DNA of 64,000 nt from Kitasatospora sp. NBC_00374 (GCF_041434935.1 NZ_CP107964.1:3348001-3412000), one strand, 5' to 3'; positions 26,300 to 35,550 are shown, counted from the first letter of the stretch. Numbers and translations: made by a program. Notes: generated from the sequence alone by a model not told the origin.

Positions 26300-27703
26300 T
26301 CAGGCCTGCTGCGGCTCGCGCGGCTGCTCGTCGGCCGGCGTGTCGGAGCCGGCCGCGCGGTCCCGGCGCTGCTGCGGCAGCTGGAGCAGCGGTGCGCCGG
26401 CCGCCCGGCGGCGGGCGGTGACCCGGAGCGCGCCGAGGGCCAGGAAGCAGATTCCGACGAGCGGGTAGACGTCCGCCGGGAGCTGGTGGAGCAGCGGCAG
26501 GTGCAGGTCGAGGTCACCCTTGTGGGGGACGACCCACATGCCGAAGGACAGGAAGGCGAGCAGGGTCGCGCCGAAGATCGGCCGCCAGCGCAGCCGCCGG
26601 ACGGCGGTGGGGCGGGAGTGCTCGTGCGCGGCCTCGGCGGCGAGCAGGACGAGCATCGGCACGCACCACACCCAGTGGTGGGTCCAGCTGATCGGGGAGA
26701 TCAGCACGGCCGTGACGGCGGCGCAGCAGACGCCCCAGGCCTCGGCGCGCGGCGTCCAGCGGCCGCTGCGGTGGGCCCAGCCGGCGACGGCCAGGCCGGC
26801 CAGCGCGACGGTGGCACTGGCCAGGGTGGCCAGGGTGCCGGGGTCGGCGCTGTGCAGCAGGCGGGCGACGGCGCCGCGGACGGACTGGTTGTCGACGATC
26901 TCGGTCTTGCCGACCCGGGTGGAGTCGTAGAGGTACTTGGTCCAGAAGCCCCAGGTGGCGTCGGGCAGGACGGCCGCGCCGAGGGCGAAGGTGGCGAGGA
27001 AGGTGAAGCCGGCCACGAAGGCGGCCCGGACCCGGCCGGTGATCAGCAGGTAGACGGCGAACAGGCCGGGGGTGAGCTTGATCCCGGCGGCGATGCCGAT
27101 GGCGACGCCCTTGCTGCGCCTGCCGTCGGGGCGGGTGAGGTCCCAGAGGATCAGGCAGGCGAGGACGAGGTTGATCTGCCCGTAGCGCAGCGTGGTGAAG
27201 ACCGGCTCCAGCCAGACGCCGAGGCCGGCGACCAGCACCACGCCGATCGGACGCAGCTCCCGGCGCGGCCAGCCGACCAGCTTGAACGACAGGTGGGCGA
27301 GCAGCCCGATCAGGACGACGTTCCCGGCGGTGATGGCGACCCGCAGGAACCCGACGCCGAACCAGGTGGTCGGCACGAAGAGCATCGCGGCGAACGGCGG
27401 GTAGGTGGCGGGCAGGTTCCACTCGGTGACGCGCAGCGCGTACAGGTCGCGGCCGTCCGCGACGGCGGCGCCCTCGGCCCGGTAGACGATCATGTCGACC
27501 ATCGAGGTGCCGACGAAGTGCCGCACGGTGGCGTAGCCGAGCAGTGAGAACAGGGCCAGCGCGGTGGCGAGGGCGAGCGGGCGGCGCGGGGCCTGGCGCA
27601 GGGCGGCCAGCGGCGCCGTGAACGGGCGGCGCCAGGCTGCCGGGGCAGGGGGCTGCTCGGGGCGCCGCGGGGGCGTCCTGCGTTCCTCTTGCACCGTGCT
27701 CAC
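26300..27703 (-). CDS. GT87-family polyprenol-phosphate-sugar transferase (mannosyltransferase-like)
   Basis: A 467-residue multi-span protein of the GT87/DUF2029 family (PimE-like alpha-1,2-mannosyltransferases). Support: the Asp-bearing first loop (MIVYRAEGAAVADGRDLYAL), NLPATYPPFAAMLFVP, and about ten hydrophobic segments. These enzymes add mannose from polyprenol-phosphate-mannose on the outer face of the membrane, for glycolipids or glycoproteins. The GTG at 27703 is chosen because sequence further upstream is a shadow of the chitinase gene. Confidence 0.78.
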   Translation of the reverse strand: MSTVQEERRTPPRRPEQPPAPAAWRRPFTAPLAALRQAPRRPLALATALALFSLLGYATVRHFVGTSMVDMIVYRAEGAAVADGRDLYALRVTEWNLPATYPPFAAMLFVPTTWFGVGFLRVAITAGNVVLIGLLAHLSFKLVGWPRRELRPIGVVLVAGLGVWLEPVFTTLRYGQINLVLACLILWDLTRPDGRRSKGVAIGIAAGIKLTPGLFAVYLLITGRVRAAFVAGFTFLATFALGAAVLPDATWGFWTKYLYDSTRVGKTEIVDNQSVRGAVARLLHSADPGTLATLASATVALAGLAVAGWAHRSGRWTPRAEAWGVCCAAVTAVLISPISWTHHWVWCVPMLVLLAAEAAHEHSRPTAVRRLRWRPIFGATLLAFLSFGMWVVPHKGDLDLHLPLLHQLPADVYPLVGICFLALGALRVTARRRAAGAPLLQLPQQRRDRAAGSDTPADEQPREPQQA

Positions 27704-27821
27704 GTCGTGCTCCGTCCGCTGGTGGGGCCAGCCTGCGACCTTACCGGAACGGGCCCCGCGGGCCACCTGCCGTGCGGGCGGCGCGGACCGGCCGCGGGCG
27801 GTGCGCCGGCCCGCTCCACGG

Positions 27822-27860
27822 CGCTGCCCCCGGGACGGTGGCGGTGTCCCGGGGGCAGCG
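27822..27860 (-). terminator. Terminator of the chitinase gene
   Basis: A perfect 15-bp inverted repeat (27822-27836 with 27846-27860) and a 9-nt loop, 14 bases after the chitinase stop on the minus strand. Confidence 0.75.
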
Positions 27861-27873
27861 GTGCGGCGGGTGG

Positions 27874-29421
27874 TCAGCCGTTGTACGAGCCGAGCGCCCG
27901 GGTGAAGTCGAGCGGCTGCTGGGCGATGCTGCTGCAGGTCGCGTCGGCGAAGCCCTTGGCGCCGCCGGGGCAGGCCTTGTCGCGGGTGCCGGACCACATC
28001 GAGAGCCAGGCGAGGTGCTTGGTCTTGGCGAAGTCGGCCAGCTGGGTCGCGTCGGCGACGGTGAAGACCTCGGTGGCGACGTCGTTGACACCGATCATCG
28101 GGGTGACCGCGACCTTGCCCCAGGCGGCGCTGTCGCTGACCCCGAGCACGCTCTTGACCTGCGCCTGGGTGGCCGTGGCGGCGTCGATCGCGTACTTGCC
28201 CATCCGGCCCTGCGGGTTGGGCGCGACGCCGTCGCCGAAGTCCATCGCCATGATGTTCACGGCGCCGATCTCGACCCCCGCGCTCTTCGCGCCGGCGACC
28301 AGGTTGATGCCGTCCTGGGTGAGGCCGGTGGGCAGGGCCGGCAGGGTGAAGGAGACGTCCAGCGCCTTGCCCTTGGCGGCGGCGTTCTTCTGGAGCTGGA
28401 CGATGGCCTGGGCGCGGCGGCCGTTGGCGGCGGCGTCGGCGATCGCGCCGCCCTCGATGTCGAAGTCCAGCCGGTCGAGCCCGTAGGCGTCGACGGCCTT
28501 CTGGTAGGCGGCGGTCAGCTCGGCGGTGGAGGAGCAGGCCAGGGCGAGCTCGCTGCCGTTGGCGCCGCCGAAGGAGGCCCGGACGTCGCCGCCGATCGCC
28601 CGCAGGGCGCCGATCTGGGAGGCGACCGCGTCCGCGGCGAGGTCGGAGACGCCGCCCCACTTGGGGGTGCAGCCGCCACCGGAGACGACGAAGGCGAGGT
28701 TGAAGTTCTTCACCCCGCTCGCCTTGGCGGTGGCGACCAGGTCGTACGGCGGGTAGAGCGAGGTGTCGACGTACGGGGCGAAGCGGGCGCCGGTGACCGG
28801 CGTGGGCGTGCCGGTCGCGGTCGGGGTGGGGGTGGGCGTGGGGGTCGGCTTGGGCGAGGCCGTGGCGGTGGGCTTGGGCGAGGCGGTGGAGGAGCTCGGG
28901 GACGGGCTCGGTGCGGGGGTGGTGGGCGCGGTGGTGGGCCGTCCGGAGGGGGTGGGTGCCGGTCCGTTGCCCGCGGTGCAGGAGACGTTGTTGATCAGGC
29001 AGTTGCCGGGTTCGGCCTGGGCCGCGCCGAAGCCCTGGACCACGAAGCCGACGTCGACCGTGCGGCCCGGCTCGATCCGCTTGTTCCAGTCCTCGGGCTT
29101 CACCGTGACGTGCCGGCCGGAGACGGTGAAGCCGGCGTTCCAGAGCGAGGAGACGGTGGCTCCGGCGGGCAGGTCGAAGCTGAGGGTCCAGCCGTCGATC
29201 GCGGCGGTGCCGGGGTTGGTGATCACGTACTGGCCGGTGTAACCGCTGTCCCAGGTGCTGGTGCGGCTGTACGCGGCGCCGACCGAGGCGGCGCTCGCCG
29301 ACGAGGCGAGGGCGACCAGGCCACCGGCGGCGACCGCGGCGGCGACGGCCGAGGCGCCGATCAGCGTGCCCTTGCGGTTGCGGCGGCGGTGTCCGGGGCG
29401 GGTGGGCTGGCTCGTCGTCAT
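27874..29421 (-). CDS. Secreted GH18 chitinase with cellulose/chitin-binding domain
   Basis: A 515-residue exported enzyme. A signal peptide with a twin-arginine-rich n-region (residues 1-45) is followed by a CBM2-like binding domain (YTGQYVITNPGTAAIDGWTL, residues 50-150), a Thr/Pro/Ser linker with repeated PTPTP units, and a GH18 barrel from about residue 215. The catalytic motif is LDRLDFDIEGG, with Glu as proton donor. Products feed GlcNAc uptake through nagE2. I saw no DasR-like site in the 198 bases upstream. Confidence 0.85.
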   Translation of the reverse strand: MTTSQPTRPGHRRRNRKGTLIGASAVAAAVAAGGLVALASSASAASVGAAYSRTSTWDSGYTGQYVITNPGTAAIDGWTLSFDLPAGATVSSLWNAGFTVSGRHVTVKPEDWNKRIEPGRTVDVGFVVQGFGAAQAEPGNCLINNVSCTAGNGPAPTPSGRPTTAPTTPAPSPSPSSSTASPKPTATASPKPTPTPTPTPTATGTPTPVTGARFAPYVDTSLYPPYDLVATAKASGVKNFNLAFVVSGGGCTPKWGGVSDLAADAVASQIGALRAIGGDVRASFGGANGSELALACSSTAELTAAYQKAVDAYGLDRLDFDIEGGAIADAAANGRRAQAIVQLQKNAAAKGKALDVSFTLPALPTGLTQDGINLVAGAKSAGVEIGAVNIMAMDFGDGVAPNPQGRMGKYAIDAATATQAQVKSVLGVSDSAAWGKVAVTPMIGVNDVATEVFTVADATQLADFAKTKHLAWLSMWSGTRDKACPGGAKGFADATCSSIAQQPLDFTRALGSYNG

Positions 29422-29557
29422 GGTCGGCGTACCTCCGGGGAATCGACCGTCGTACCCGGGGTCAGCGACCCCGGCGCCGCAGACGCTAGCGAGCGTGGAA
29501 GGGACGAATCGGACAGCTGAGGCAGGGGTAGCGCTGGCTTAGGGTCCGGTTAAGGAA

Positions 29558-29610
29558 CTCGCCCCGCGTACCCGCCGCGGGCACCCCGGGACGGCACTCG
29601 GCGGGGCGAG
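29558..29610 (-). terminator. Possible terminator of the two-component operon
   Basis: A 10-bp inverted repeat (29558-29567 with 29601-29610) with a 33-base loop just after the histidine kinase stop. The long loop lowers confidence. Confidence 0.4.
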
Positions 29611-29619
29611 CCGTGCCGT

Positions 29620-31023
29620 TCAGCCCCGGCGGGAGGCGCCGGCGAACCGGGCGCCGCGGCGGCGGGTCCGACGCGGCAGGGCGGACTCCGGGCGGGTCTG
29701 GATGCGCAGCCGGATCTCGGCCCCGCCGAGCCCGGCCGAGCGTCCGAGCGCGACGTCGCCGCCGGTGGTCTCGGCGAGCTTGCGGGCGATGTCGAGACCG
29801 AGTCCGGTGGAGCCGTCGCCGCCGTGGCCGGTGCCGCGCTCGATCGCGGTGTCGGGGTCGACGAACCCCGGTCCGGCGTCGCCGACCAGGACGATCACCG
29901 AGTCGGGGGTGGCCATCAGGTCGACCGAGAAGGCCGTGCCGATCGCCGTGTGCCGGAACACGTTGCCGAGCAGCGCGTCCACGGCGGCGGCCAGGTCGAC
30001 GCGCTGGACCGGGACCAGGACGGCGCCCTCCGCCCCCGCCAGCTGCCAGGGCCGGCCCTCGTCCTCGGCGAGCGCGGACCAGAAGCCGACCCGCTCGCGG
30101 ATCACCTCGACCGCGTCGCAGCCGAGCGTGACCGCGGGGGCGTCGTCGGGGGCGCGGCGGGCCGAGCGGATGATCTGGTCGACCTCGCGCTCTAGCTGGG
30201 AGACGGCGTGCCGGGTGGCGTCGGCGGCGTCGCCGTCGCCGAGCGAGGCGGCGTTGAGGCGCAGCACGGTGAGCGGGGTGCGCAGCCGGTGGGAGAGGTC
30301 GGCGGCGAGTTCCCGTTCGGCGGCGAGCAGGTGGACCACCCGGTCGGCCATGGCATTGAAGGCCTTGCCCGCGTCGCGGAGTTCCTCGGGCGCGTCGGCT
30401 CCCGGCCCGCCCTCGACGGGCACCCGGACGGCGAGGTTGCCGGCGCCGAGCGAGCGGGCGGCGGCGGCCAGCCGGCGGGCGGAGGAGACGATCCGGGCGC
30501 CCATCCGGTCGGCGACCAGGACGGAGATGGCGACCAGCGCGAGCGCGACCAGCGAGAGCACCAGCCAGGCGGTGGTGACGCCGTGGCTGAGGTCGCCGTC
30601 GGCGACGTGCACCTCGACCACCGCGATCCGGCCGTTGTCCACGGCGACGGGCTGGAGCAGGTCGAACCCGCCGGGCACGGCGACCGTGAAGGACCGGCCC
30701 TGCCGCTCGACCGTGCCGAGGTCGTCGGGGTTGGCCCGGGCCGTGCCGACCGCGGTGCCGTCCGGGAGGTGGACGGCGAGGCGGTCCCGGGCGCCCGCGT
30801 CGGTGGAGGCGATCGCCCGGGTGATGGCGTCCTGGTCGGTGGTGATGGCGAGGGCCGGGCCGAGGGCGGCGGCCTGGCGTTCGGCGGCGGTGAAGGCCCG
30901 GTCGCGGGCGGTCTGCTGGACCATCAGGCCGAGCGGGATGAGGAAGGCGAGCGCGACCATGGTGGTGCCGGCCACCGCTGCCTTGATCATGGCCCAGCGC
31001 AGCGAGCGGGCGAACCGCCTCAC
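29620..31023 (-). CDS. Two-component sensor histidine kinase
   Basis: A 467-residue kinase. There are two membrane spans (about residues 12-34 and 152-174) with an extracytoplasmic sensor region between them, then HAMP (RRLAAAARSLGAGNLAVRV), the dimerisation box with the phospho-accepting His in ADLSHRLRTPLTVLRLN, and the ATPase domain with VGDAGPGFVD and GLGLDIARKL. Its start overlaps the stop of the response regulator gene by four bases, so they are translated as a coupled pair. The signal is unknown. Confidence 0.88.
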   Translation of the reverse strand: MRRFARSLRWAMIKAAVAGTTMVALAFLIPLGLMVQQTARDRAFTAAERQAAALGPALAITTDQDAITRAIASTDAGARDRLAVHLPDGTAVGTARANPDDLGTVERQGRSFTVAVPGGFDLLQPVAVDNGRIAVVEVHVADGDLSHGVTTAWLVLSLVALALVAISVLVADRMGARIVSSARRLAAAARSLGAGNLAVRVPVEGGPGADAPEELRDAGKAFNAMADRVVHLLAAERELAADLSHRLRTPLTVLRLNAASLGDGDAADATRHAVSQLEREVDQIIRSARRAPDDAPAVTLGCDAVEVIRERVGFWSALAEDEGRPWQLAGAEGAVLVPVQRVDLAAAVDALLGNVFRHTAIGTAFSVDLMATPDSVIVLVGDAGPGFVDPDTAIERGTGHGGDGSTGLGLDIARKLAETTGGDVALGRSAGLGGAEIRLRIQTRPESALPRRTRRRGARFAGASRRG

Positions 31024-31724
31024 GGCGCGTGCTCCACGGGTGCGGCCGGTGCCTCCAGCCGGACGCCGACGCCGCGGACGGTGTGCAGGTAGCGCGGGCT
31101 GGAGGCGGTCTCACCGAGTTTGCGGCGCAGCCAGGACAGGTGCACGTCGATGGTCTGGTCGCCGCCGTAGGTCTGCCGCCAGACCTCGGCGAGGATCTCC
31201 TTGCGCGGCACGACCACGCCGGGCCGGGCGGCGAGGAAGGCCAGCAGGTCGAACTCACGCCGGGTCAGGTCGAGCGTCCGCCCGTCCAGGACGGCCTCGC
31301 GCCGCTGGGGGTCGATGGCGAGGCCGCCGACGCGCAGAACCTGCGGGGTGGCCGGCCCGCCGGCGCCGAGCCGGCGCAGCACGGCGGCCATCCGGGCCGT
31401 CAGATGCTCGCCGGAGAACGGCTTCACCAGGTAGTCGTCGGCCCCGTCGTTGAGCAGCCGGACGATCTCGGCCTCGTCGTCCCGGGCGGTGGAGATGATC
31501 ACCGGGACGTTGGTGATGCCGCGGATCATCTTGAGCGCCTCGCCGCCGTCCAGGTCGGGCAGGCCGAGGTCGAGGATCACCAGGTCGCAGCCGACCTGGG
31601 CCACCTCGCGCAGCGCTTCGAGGGCTGTCCCCACGCTGCGTACCGCGTGGCCCGACTCGGAAAGGTGTCGGATGAGGGCGGATCGGACAAAGGGGTCGTC
31701 CTCGACCACGAGCACTGTTGCCAT
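31020..31724 (-). CDS. OmpR-family response regulator
   Basis: A 234-residue regulator. The receiver domain has the acidic pocket (VVEDDPF), the phospho-acceptor Asp in LVILDLGLPDLDG and the Lys in YLVKPFSGEH. The C-terminal winged helix (LTRREFDLLAFLAARPGVVVPR to YLHTVRGVGVRL) is OmpR/PhoB type. First gene of the operon with the kinase downstream. The ATG at 31724 begins MATVLVVEDD as expected. Confidence 0.88.
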   Translation of the reverse strand: MATVLVVEDDPFVRSALIRHLSESGHAVRSVGTALEALREVAQVGCDLVILDLGLPDLDGGEALKMIRGITNVPVIISTARDDEAEIVRLLNDGADDYLVKPFSGEHLTARMAAVLRRLGAGGPATPQVLRVGGLAIDPQRREAVLDGRTLDLTRREFDLLAFLAARPGVVVPRKEILAEVWRQTYGGDQTIDVHLSWLRRKLGETASSPRYLHTVRGVGVRLEAPAAPVEHAP

Positions 31725-31869
31725 GGCCCTGCACGGTACGGCATCGGCCTCCAATGGTCTGTACCTCGGGGTGCCGAAAACCGGCCGACCGGCGGTTTCT
31801 GCAAGGTTCCTTCCGATTGTCAGGGCCACTGACCTGCCGCCCGCCCGGATACGGCAGGATGAGCGGGCG

Positions 31870-32403
31870 ATGCGGAGCCAACTGGTACAACTCGGCGCCT
31901 GGACGGCCGCCACCGGGGCAGCGGTGGTGCTGTCCTGGCTCGGCGTGCACGCCGTCCTGGCGGACACGGTGTTCGAGCAGCCGACGGCCGTACCGCTGCC
32001 CGCGTCGGCGCCCGCGCCGACCGGACCCGCCGACTCCGAGCCGACGACCGGGCCGACCACCGGGCCCGCGGCCGCCGGTACGGCCTCGCCCGCGGCGGGC
32101 GCGAGCGCGGCGCCGAGTTCCCCGGCCGCCGCCGCCTCGCCCGGTCGGACGCCGAGCCGGACGCCGAGCCCGAGCTCGTCCGTGCGCAGCTACCTGGTGC
32201 CCGGCGGGCGGGTGGCGCTGGACATCCGCGAGGACCGGGCGGAGCTGGTCTCGGCGACCCCGGAGTCGGGTTGGCAGATGCAGGTCTGGAACGGCGACCA
32301 CTGGATGCGGATCGACTTCTCCCATCCGGACGGCACCAGTTCGGTGTTCGTCACCTGGAACGGCCATCCGCCGATGGTGCAGACCGTCCCCGCCGCCGGG
32401 TGA
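31870..32403 (+). CDS. Secreted or membrane-anchored protein with Ser/Pro/Thr linker
   Basis: A 177-residue protein. An N-terminal hydrophobic segment (AATGAAVVLSWLGVHAVLA) acts as signal or anchor; about 75 Pro/Ala/Ser/Thr-rich residues follow, then a small folded end (VALDIREDRAELVSATPESGW, WMRIDFSHPDGTSSVFVTWNG) that looks like a beta-rich domain. No family recognised. It is divergent from the response regulator and converges on the truncated hpd with 11 bases between stops. Confidence 0.65.
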   Translation: MRSQLVQLGAWTAATGAAVVLSWLGVHAVLADTVFEQPTAVPLPASAPAPTGPADSEPTTGPTTGPAAAGTASPAAGASAAPSSPAAAASPGRTPSRTPSPSSSVRSYLVPGGRVALDIREDRAELVSATPESGWQMQVWNGDHWMRIDFSHPDGTSSVFVTWNGHPPMVQTVPAAG

Positions 32404-32414
32404 GTGACCCGGCG

Positions 32415-32966
32415 TCACGGGTGCAGCGAGGTGGTCGGCGGCCGTACGCGGTCCGGCACCCGGGTGAAGCCCGGCAGGTACGGGCCGCCGTACCCGGTCC
32501 GGTCGACCAGGGTGTGGCGGGCGGCCCCCGCGGTGGCGATGACGGCGAGTACCACGGTGCCGTTCGGGTCGGTGAGCTCGTACGGCTCGGTGAGGGCGGT
32601 GGCGCCGCGGTCGACCGCGTAGTCGAAGGCGGCGTAGGCGTCCGGGACGCGCAGCGAGAGGTCGACGATGCCCTCGCCGTGGCGGGCGAGGTGATCGGCG
32701 ATCAGGCGGCCGTGCCCGGTGAGGACTTGGACCACCGAGGTCAGCACGTAGCGGGCGGGGCCGGTCTCGAAGACGTAGGCTCGGGTCTCCGGGTTGCCGT
32801 TCTCGGGCCCCGAGTAGGCGGTACATCGCATGGCGAGGGTGGCGGAGTAGTAGTGCGCGGCCTTCCGTGCGTCGTGCACGGCGAGCACGACGGCGTCCGG
32901 GCCGGTGATCGGACGGAAGTCGTCGGCGGGTTCCTGGGCGAGTGGTGCGGCGAAGATCTCGGTCAA
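32415..32966 (-). pseudogene. hpd: Truncated 4-hydroxyphenylpyruvate dioxygenase (N-terminal half only)
   Basis: 183 residues matching the N-terminal vicinal-oxygen-chelate domain of HPPD (TGPDAVVLAVHDARKAAHYYS, AYSGPENGNPETRAYVF, TLVDRTGYGGPYLPGF). The full enzyme is about 380 residues; the C-terminal domain carrying the iron ligands is absent, and the frame stops 11 bases from the next gene, so no remnant fits. Start TTG at 32966 after GGAGGAG. The divergent Lrp gene is its normal neighbour in Streptomyces. It cannot make homogentisate; a moonlighting single-domain protein cannot be excluded. Confidence 0.75.
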
Positions 32967-33143
32967 GGCGCTCCTCCCCGGTCGCCCGCGGCTCGGCGTG
33001 GGGGTCGGGCCACGGGGTGTGGAGGGAGACTGGCCCTCGGCGGATCGATGCGCAACTGTTCCGATTCCTCCTGGGCAAGGTGCCCGTCGCCGCCCGAAAA
33101 TGGCCGCAGCAGCTGGACAGTTTGCCCACCGGACGGAGCCGCC

Positions 33144-33626
33144 GTGCACTCCCCCAATGACGCGATCGACGCGCTCGACGGAAAGCTGATCAGGCTTCTC
33201 AGCGAGGAGCCACGGATCGGCGTGCTCGAGTGCTCCCGCAGGCTCCAGGTGGCCCGCGGGACGGTGCAGGCCCGGCTGGACCGGCTGCAGGCCCGGGGGG
33301 TGATCGGCGGGTTCGGCCCGCAGGTGGACCCGGCGGCGCTGGGGTACCCGGTGACCGCCTTCGCCACCCTGGAGATCTCGCAGGGTCAGGGGGTGGACGT
33401 CCGGGCCCACCTGATCGCCGTGCCGGAGGTGCTGGAGCTGCACACCATCACCGGGCAGGGCGACATGCTGGTCCGGATCGTCGCCCGGTCCAACGCGGAC
33501 CTGCAGCGGGTGATCGACCGGGTGGTGGGCTTCGACGGGATCGTCCGGGCCTCGACCGCGATCGCCCTGGAGAACCCGGTGCCCTACCGGGTGCTGCCGC
33601 TGGTGGAACAGGCCGCCCGGGAGTGA
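33144..33626 (+). CDS. Lrp/AsnC-family transcriptional regulator
   Basis: A 160-residue regulator: N-terminal helix-turn-helix (DALDGKLIRLLSEEPRIGVLE, QVARGTVQARLDRLQARGVI) and C-terminal RAM ligand domain (GQGDMLVRIVARSNADLQRVID). Start GTG at 33144 after GGAG. Divergent from hpd, the usual arrangement for a regulator of tyrosine breakdown in this genus. With hpd broken, its target may be lost or elsewhere. Confidence 0.85.
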   Translation: MHSPNDAIDALDGKLIRLLSEEPRIGVLECSRRLQVARGTVQARLDRLQARGVIGGFGPQVDPAALGYPVTAFATLEISQGQGVDVRAHLIAVPEVLELHTITGQGDMLVRIVARSNADLQRVIDRVVGFDGIVRASTAIALENPVPYRVLPLVEQAARE

Positions 33627-33651
33627 ACGGCGGGGCGGCTCCCCCACCGGC

Positions 33652-34449
33652 TCAGCAGGTCGGGACGGTACCGCCCTCGGCCAGCGCGTTCAGGGCCGCG
33701 ACCGACTCCCCGACGGTGGTGACCGGCACCAGCCGCAGGCCCTCCGGGAGGTTCACCTTGGCGTCCGAGCACTCCTGGGCGGGCACCAGGAAGACCGTGG
33801 CGCCGTCCCGGGCCGCGGCCTGGGTCTTCAGCGGCACCCCGCCGACCGCGCCGATCTTCCCGTCCGCGTCGACGGTGCCGGTGCCGGCCACGGTGTGCCC
33901 CGCGGTGAGGTCCCCGCCGCGGCCGTTCCCGGAGAGCTTGTCGATGATCCCGAGGGTGAGCATCTGACCGGCGCTCGGGCCGCCGATGTCGCCCAGGTCG
34001 ACCTTGACCTTGACCTGCTCCGGGGAGAGGTGGAGGTAGTTCAGCGCGGCCGCGGTCGCCGAGTCCTGGGACTCGGTCATCTGCCGGGCGGTCTCCTGCT
34101 CGGCGTCGGCCGGGTCGGGCTCGGGGTAGACGAGGTCGGTGGGCACCACCGCCTCGTCCTCGTTCAGCCAGCCGTCGAGCGCCCGGCGCAGGCTGATCCG
34201 CTCGCCCGCGTTGGTCGCCGAGATGGTGGTCGCGCGGAGCTGGCCGTCGGTCACCCGGACGGGCGCACCGGTGATGGTGAGCACCGGCCGGCCCTGGTAG
34301 GTACCGAGAGTGTCGGCCGTCACCCCGGGCTGGGTCAGTGTGAACGGCAGCGGCGCGAACGCGGCGACCGCGAACAGCGCGACGACCAGTGCGCCGCACA
34401 GGCCCAGGGCGCGGGTCTTGGGAGCGGTGAGGGCCGGGGGCAGCTTCAC
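33652..34449 (-). CDS. Secreted Lon-like (S16) serine protease
   Basis: A 265-residue protein with one N-terminal membrane span (LCGALVVALFAVAAFAPLPFTL) and a C-terminal Lon-type proteolytic domain: catalytic Ser in GGPSAGQML and Lys in GGVPLKTQAA. It resembles the YlbL/SdrC-type protease group but I see no PDZ domain between span and protease. It would face the outside of the membrane. The start is uncertain: GTG at 34449 after GAAGGTG is preferred, and the region is complicated by a 17-bp tandem repeat. Confidence 0.72.
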   Translation of the reverse strand: MKLPPALTAPKTRALGLCGALVVALFAVAAFAPLPFTLTQPGVTADTLGTYQGRPVLTITGAPVRVTDGQLRATTISATNAGERISLRRALDGWLNEDEAVVPTDLVYPEPDPADAEQETARQMTESQDSATAAALNYLHLSPEQVKVKVDLGDIGGPSAGQMLTLGIIDKLSGNGRGGDLTAGHTVAGTGTVDADGKIGAVGGVPLKTQAAARDGATVFLVPAQECSDAKVNLPEGLRLVPVTTVGESVAALNALAEGGTVPTC

Positions 34450-34477
34450 AGGGGACACACCTTCACAGGAGACACAT
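34444..34477. repeat. 17-bp tandem repeat across the start of the Lon-like gene
   Basis: CTTCACAGGGGACACAC (34444-34460) is followed directly by CTTCACAGGAGACACAT (34461-34477), two mismatches. Each copy carries a GTG/ribosome-site combination on the minus strand, so a small duplication has created alternative starts. Confidence 0.7.
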
Positions 34478-34513
34478 CCCGCATCAAAACACACCCGGCC
34501 CGTCCGGTGGGCA

Positions 34514-35173
34514 CTACCTCAGGGCGTCGGCGACCTCGGTCGCGGCCTCCACGACCCGCGGGCCGACCCGCTCGGGCACCAGTCCGTTGAGCATCACCAC
34601 GCCGACACTGCCCTCGATGCCGCTCAGTCCGAGCAGCGCCGCCGCGGCGCCGCTGGCACCCGACTGCTCCTCCGCGTGGGTGACGACGAAGCCCTGCTCG
34701 GGCCGGCGCTGGCTGGGGAAGGATCGGGCCTCCAGGATCGCCCGGCCGGCCGCGCTCTCGCTCAGCGGGTGGCGCAGGCCGGTCCGGTACGCGACGTGGA
34801 AGTCCGTCCAGGTCGGCTCGACCACCGCCACCGCCAGTGCCTCGCTGCCGTCCACCAGGGTGAGGTGCGCGGTGGCGCCGAGGTCCTCGGCGAGGCTGCG
34901 CAGCGCGGGCAGCGCCGCCTCGCGCAGCAGCGGGTGCACGCGGTGTGCCAGGCGCAGCACCCCGAGGCCGACCCGGGCCCGGCCGCCGATGTCCCGGCGG
35001 ACCAGCCCGTGCTGCTCCAGGGTGGCCAGCAGCCGGTAGACCACGGTGCGGTTGACCGCCAGGCGGGCGGCCAGTTCGGTCACGGTCAGTCCCCGCTCGG
35101 AGTCCGCGAGCAGTTTCAGTACCCGGACACCTCTGTCCAGGGTCTGGGAAGTCTCAGCAGTCACGACGCGCAT
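34514..35173 (-). CDS. IclR-family transcriptional regulator
   Basis: A 219-residue regulator. The winged helix is QTLDRGVRVLKLLADSERGLTVTELAARLAVNRTVVYRLL and the effector domain has HLTLVDGSEALAVAVVEP and HPLSESAAGRAILEA. The ATG at 35173 after GGAAAGGAC gives a family-normal N-terminus. It is shorter than the usual 250 residues, with the effector domain ending early. The ligand is unknown. Confidence 0.8.
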   Translation of the reverse strand: MRVVTAETSQTLDRGVRVLKLLADSERGLTVTELAARLAVNRTVVYRLLATLEQHGLVRRDIGGRARVGLGVLRLAHRVHPLLREAALPALRSLAEDLGATAHLTLVDGSEALAVAVVEPTWTDFHVAYRTGLRHPLSESAAGRAILEARSFPSQRRPEQGFVVTHAEEQSGASGAAAALLGLSGIEGSVGVVMLNGLVPERVGPRVVEAATEVADALR

Positions 35174-35509
35174 GTCCTTTCCGCGGCGGTCGCCGGTCCG
35201 ACGAGGTGCCGGTACCGGGACGGAGGTGTCGCGCGCGAGTGGGTGTCCGCGCTGGAAGCCACGTCCCGGCGCCATTGCCGGGCGGATAGCTCTGCGGTGC
35301 TCTCCCGGGTCGGGGTGGTCGGTTCGAGAGAGCGTGGAGGAAAAGTAGTGAACGGGAGGCTCGCTGCGGAAGGCCTTGTCCAAAATCCGATCCGGATCGT
35401 CGCGCTACCGAGATCAAATTCCGGCCAAAATCCCCCATAACATCTGGCAATTTCCGCTCGTCAGTTCGAGCAAGTTCGGAGTCCGGACAGTACGGAGTGC
35501 CAGCACCCG

Positions 35510-35542
35510 CTCCCAGCCGACTCCCAGCCGGCTCCCAGCCTG
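35510..35542. repeat. Three tandem 11-nt repeats (CTCCCAGCCGR)
   Basis: Units at 35510-35520, 35521-35531 and 35532-35542, nearly identical. They lie directly before the terminator hairpin of the helicase gene. No function is evident. Confidence 0.7.
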
Positions 35543-35550
35543 GAACGGAG

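Noticed and set aside
29422..29557. DasR-like site before the chitinase
   Set aside because: No sequence close to ACTGGTCTAGACCACT is present; the nearest imperfect repeat (CTTA...TAAG) does not fit.
35204..35383. N-terminal extension of the IclR regulator (about 70 codons)
   Set aside because: The extension is low-complexity and the internal ATG at 35173 has a good ribosome site and a family-normal start.
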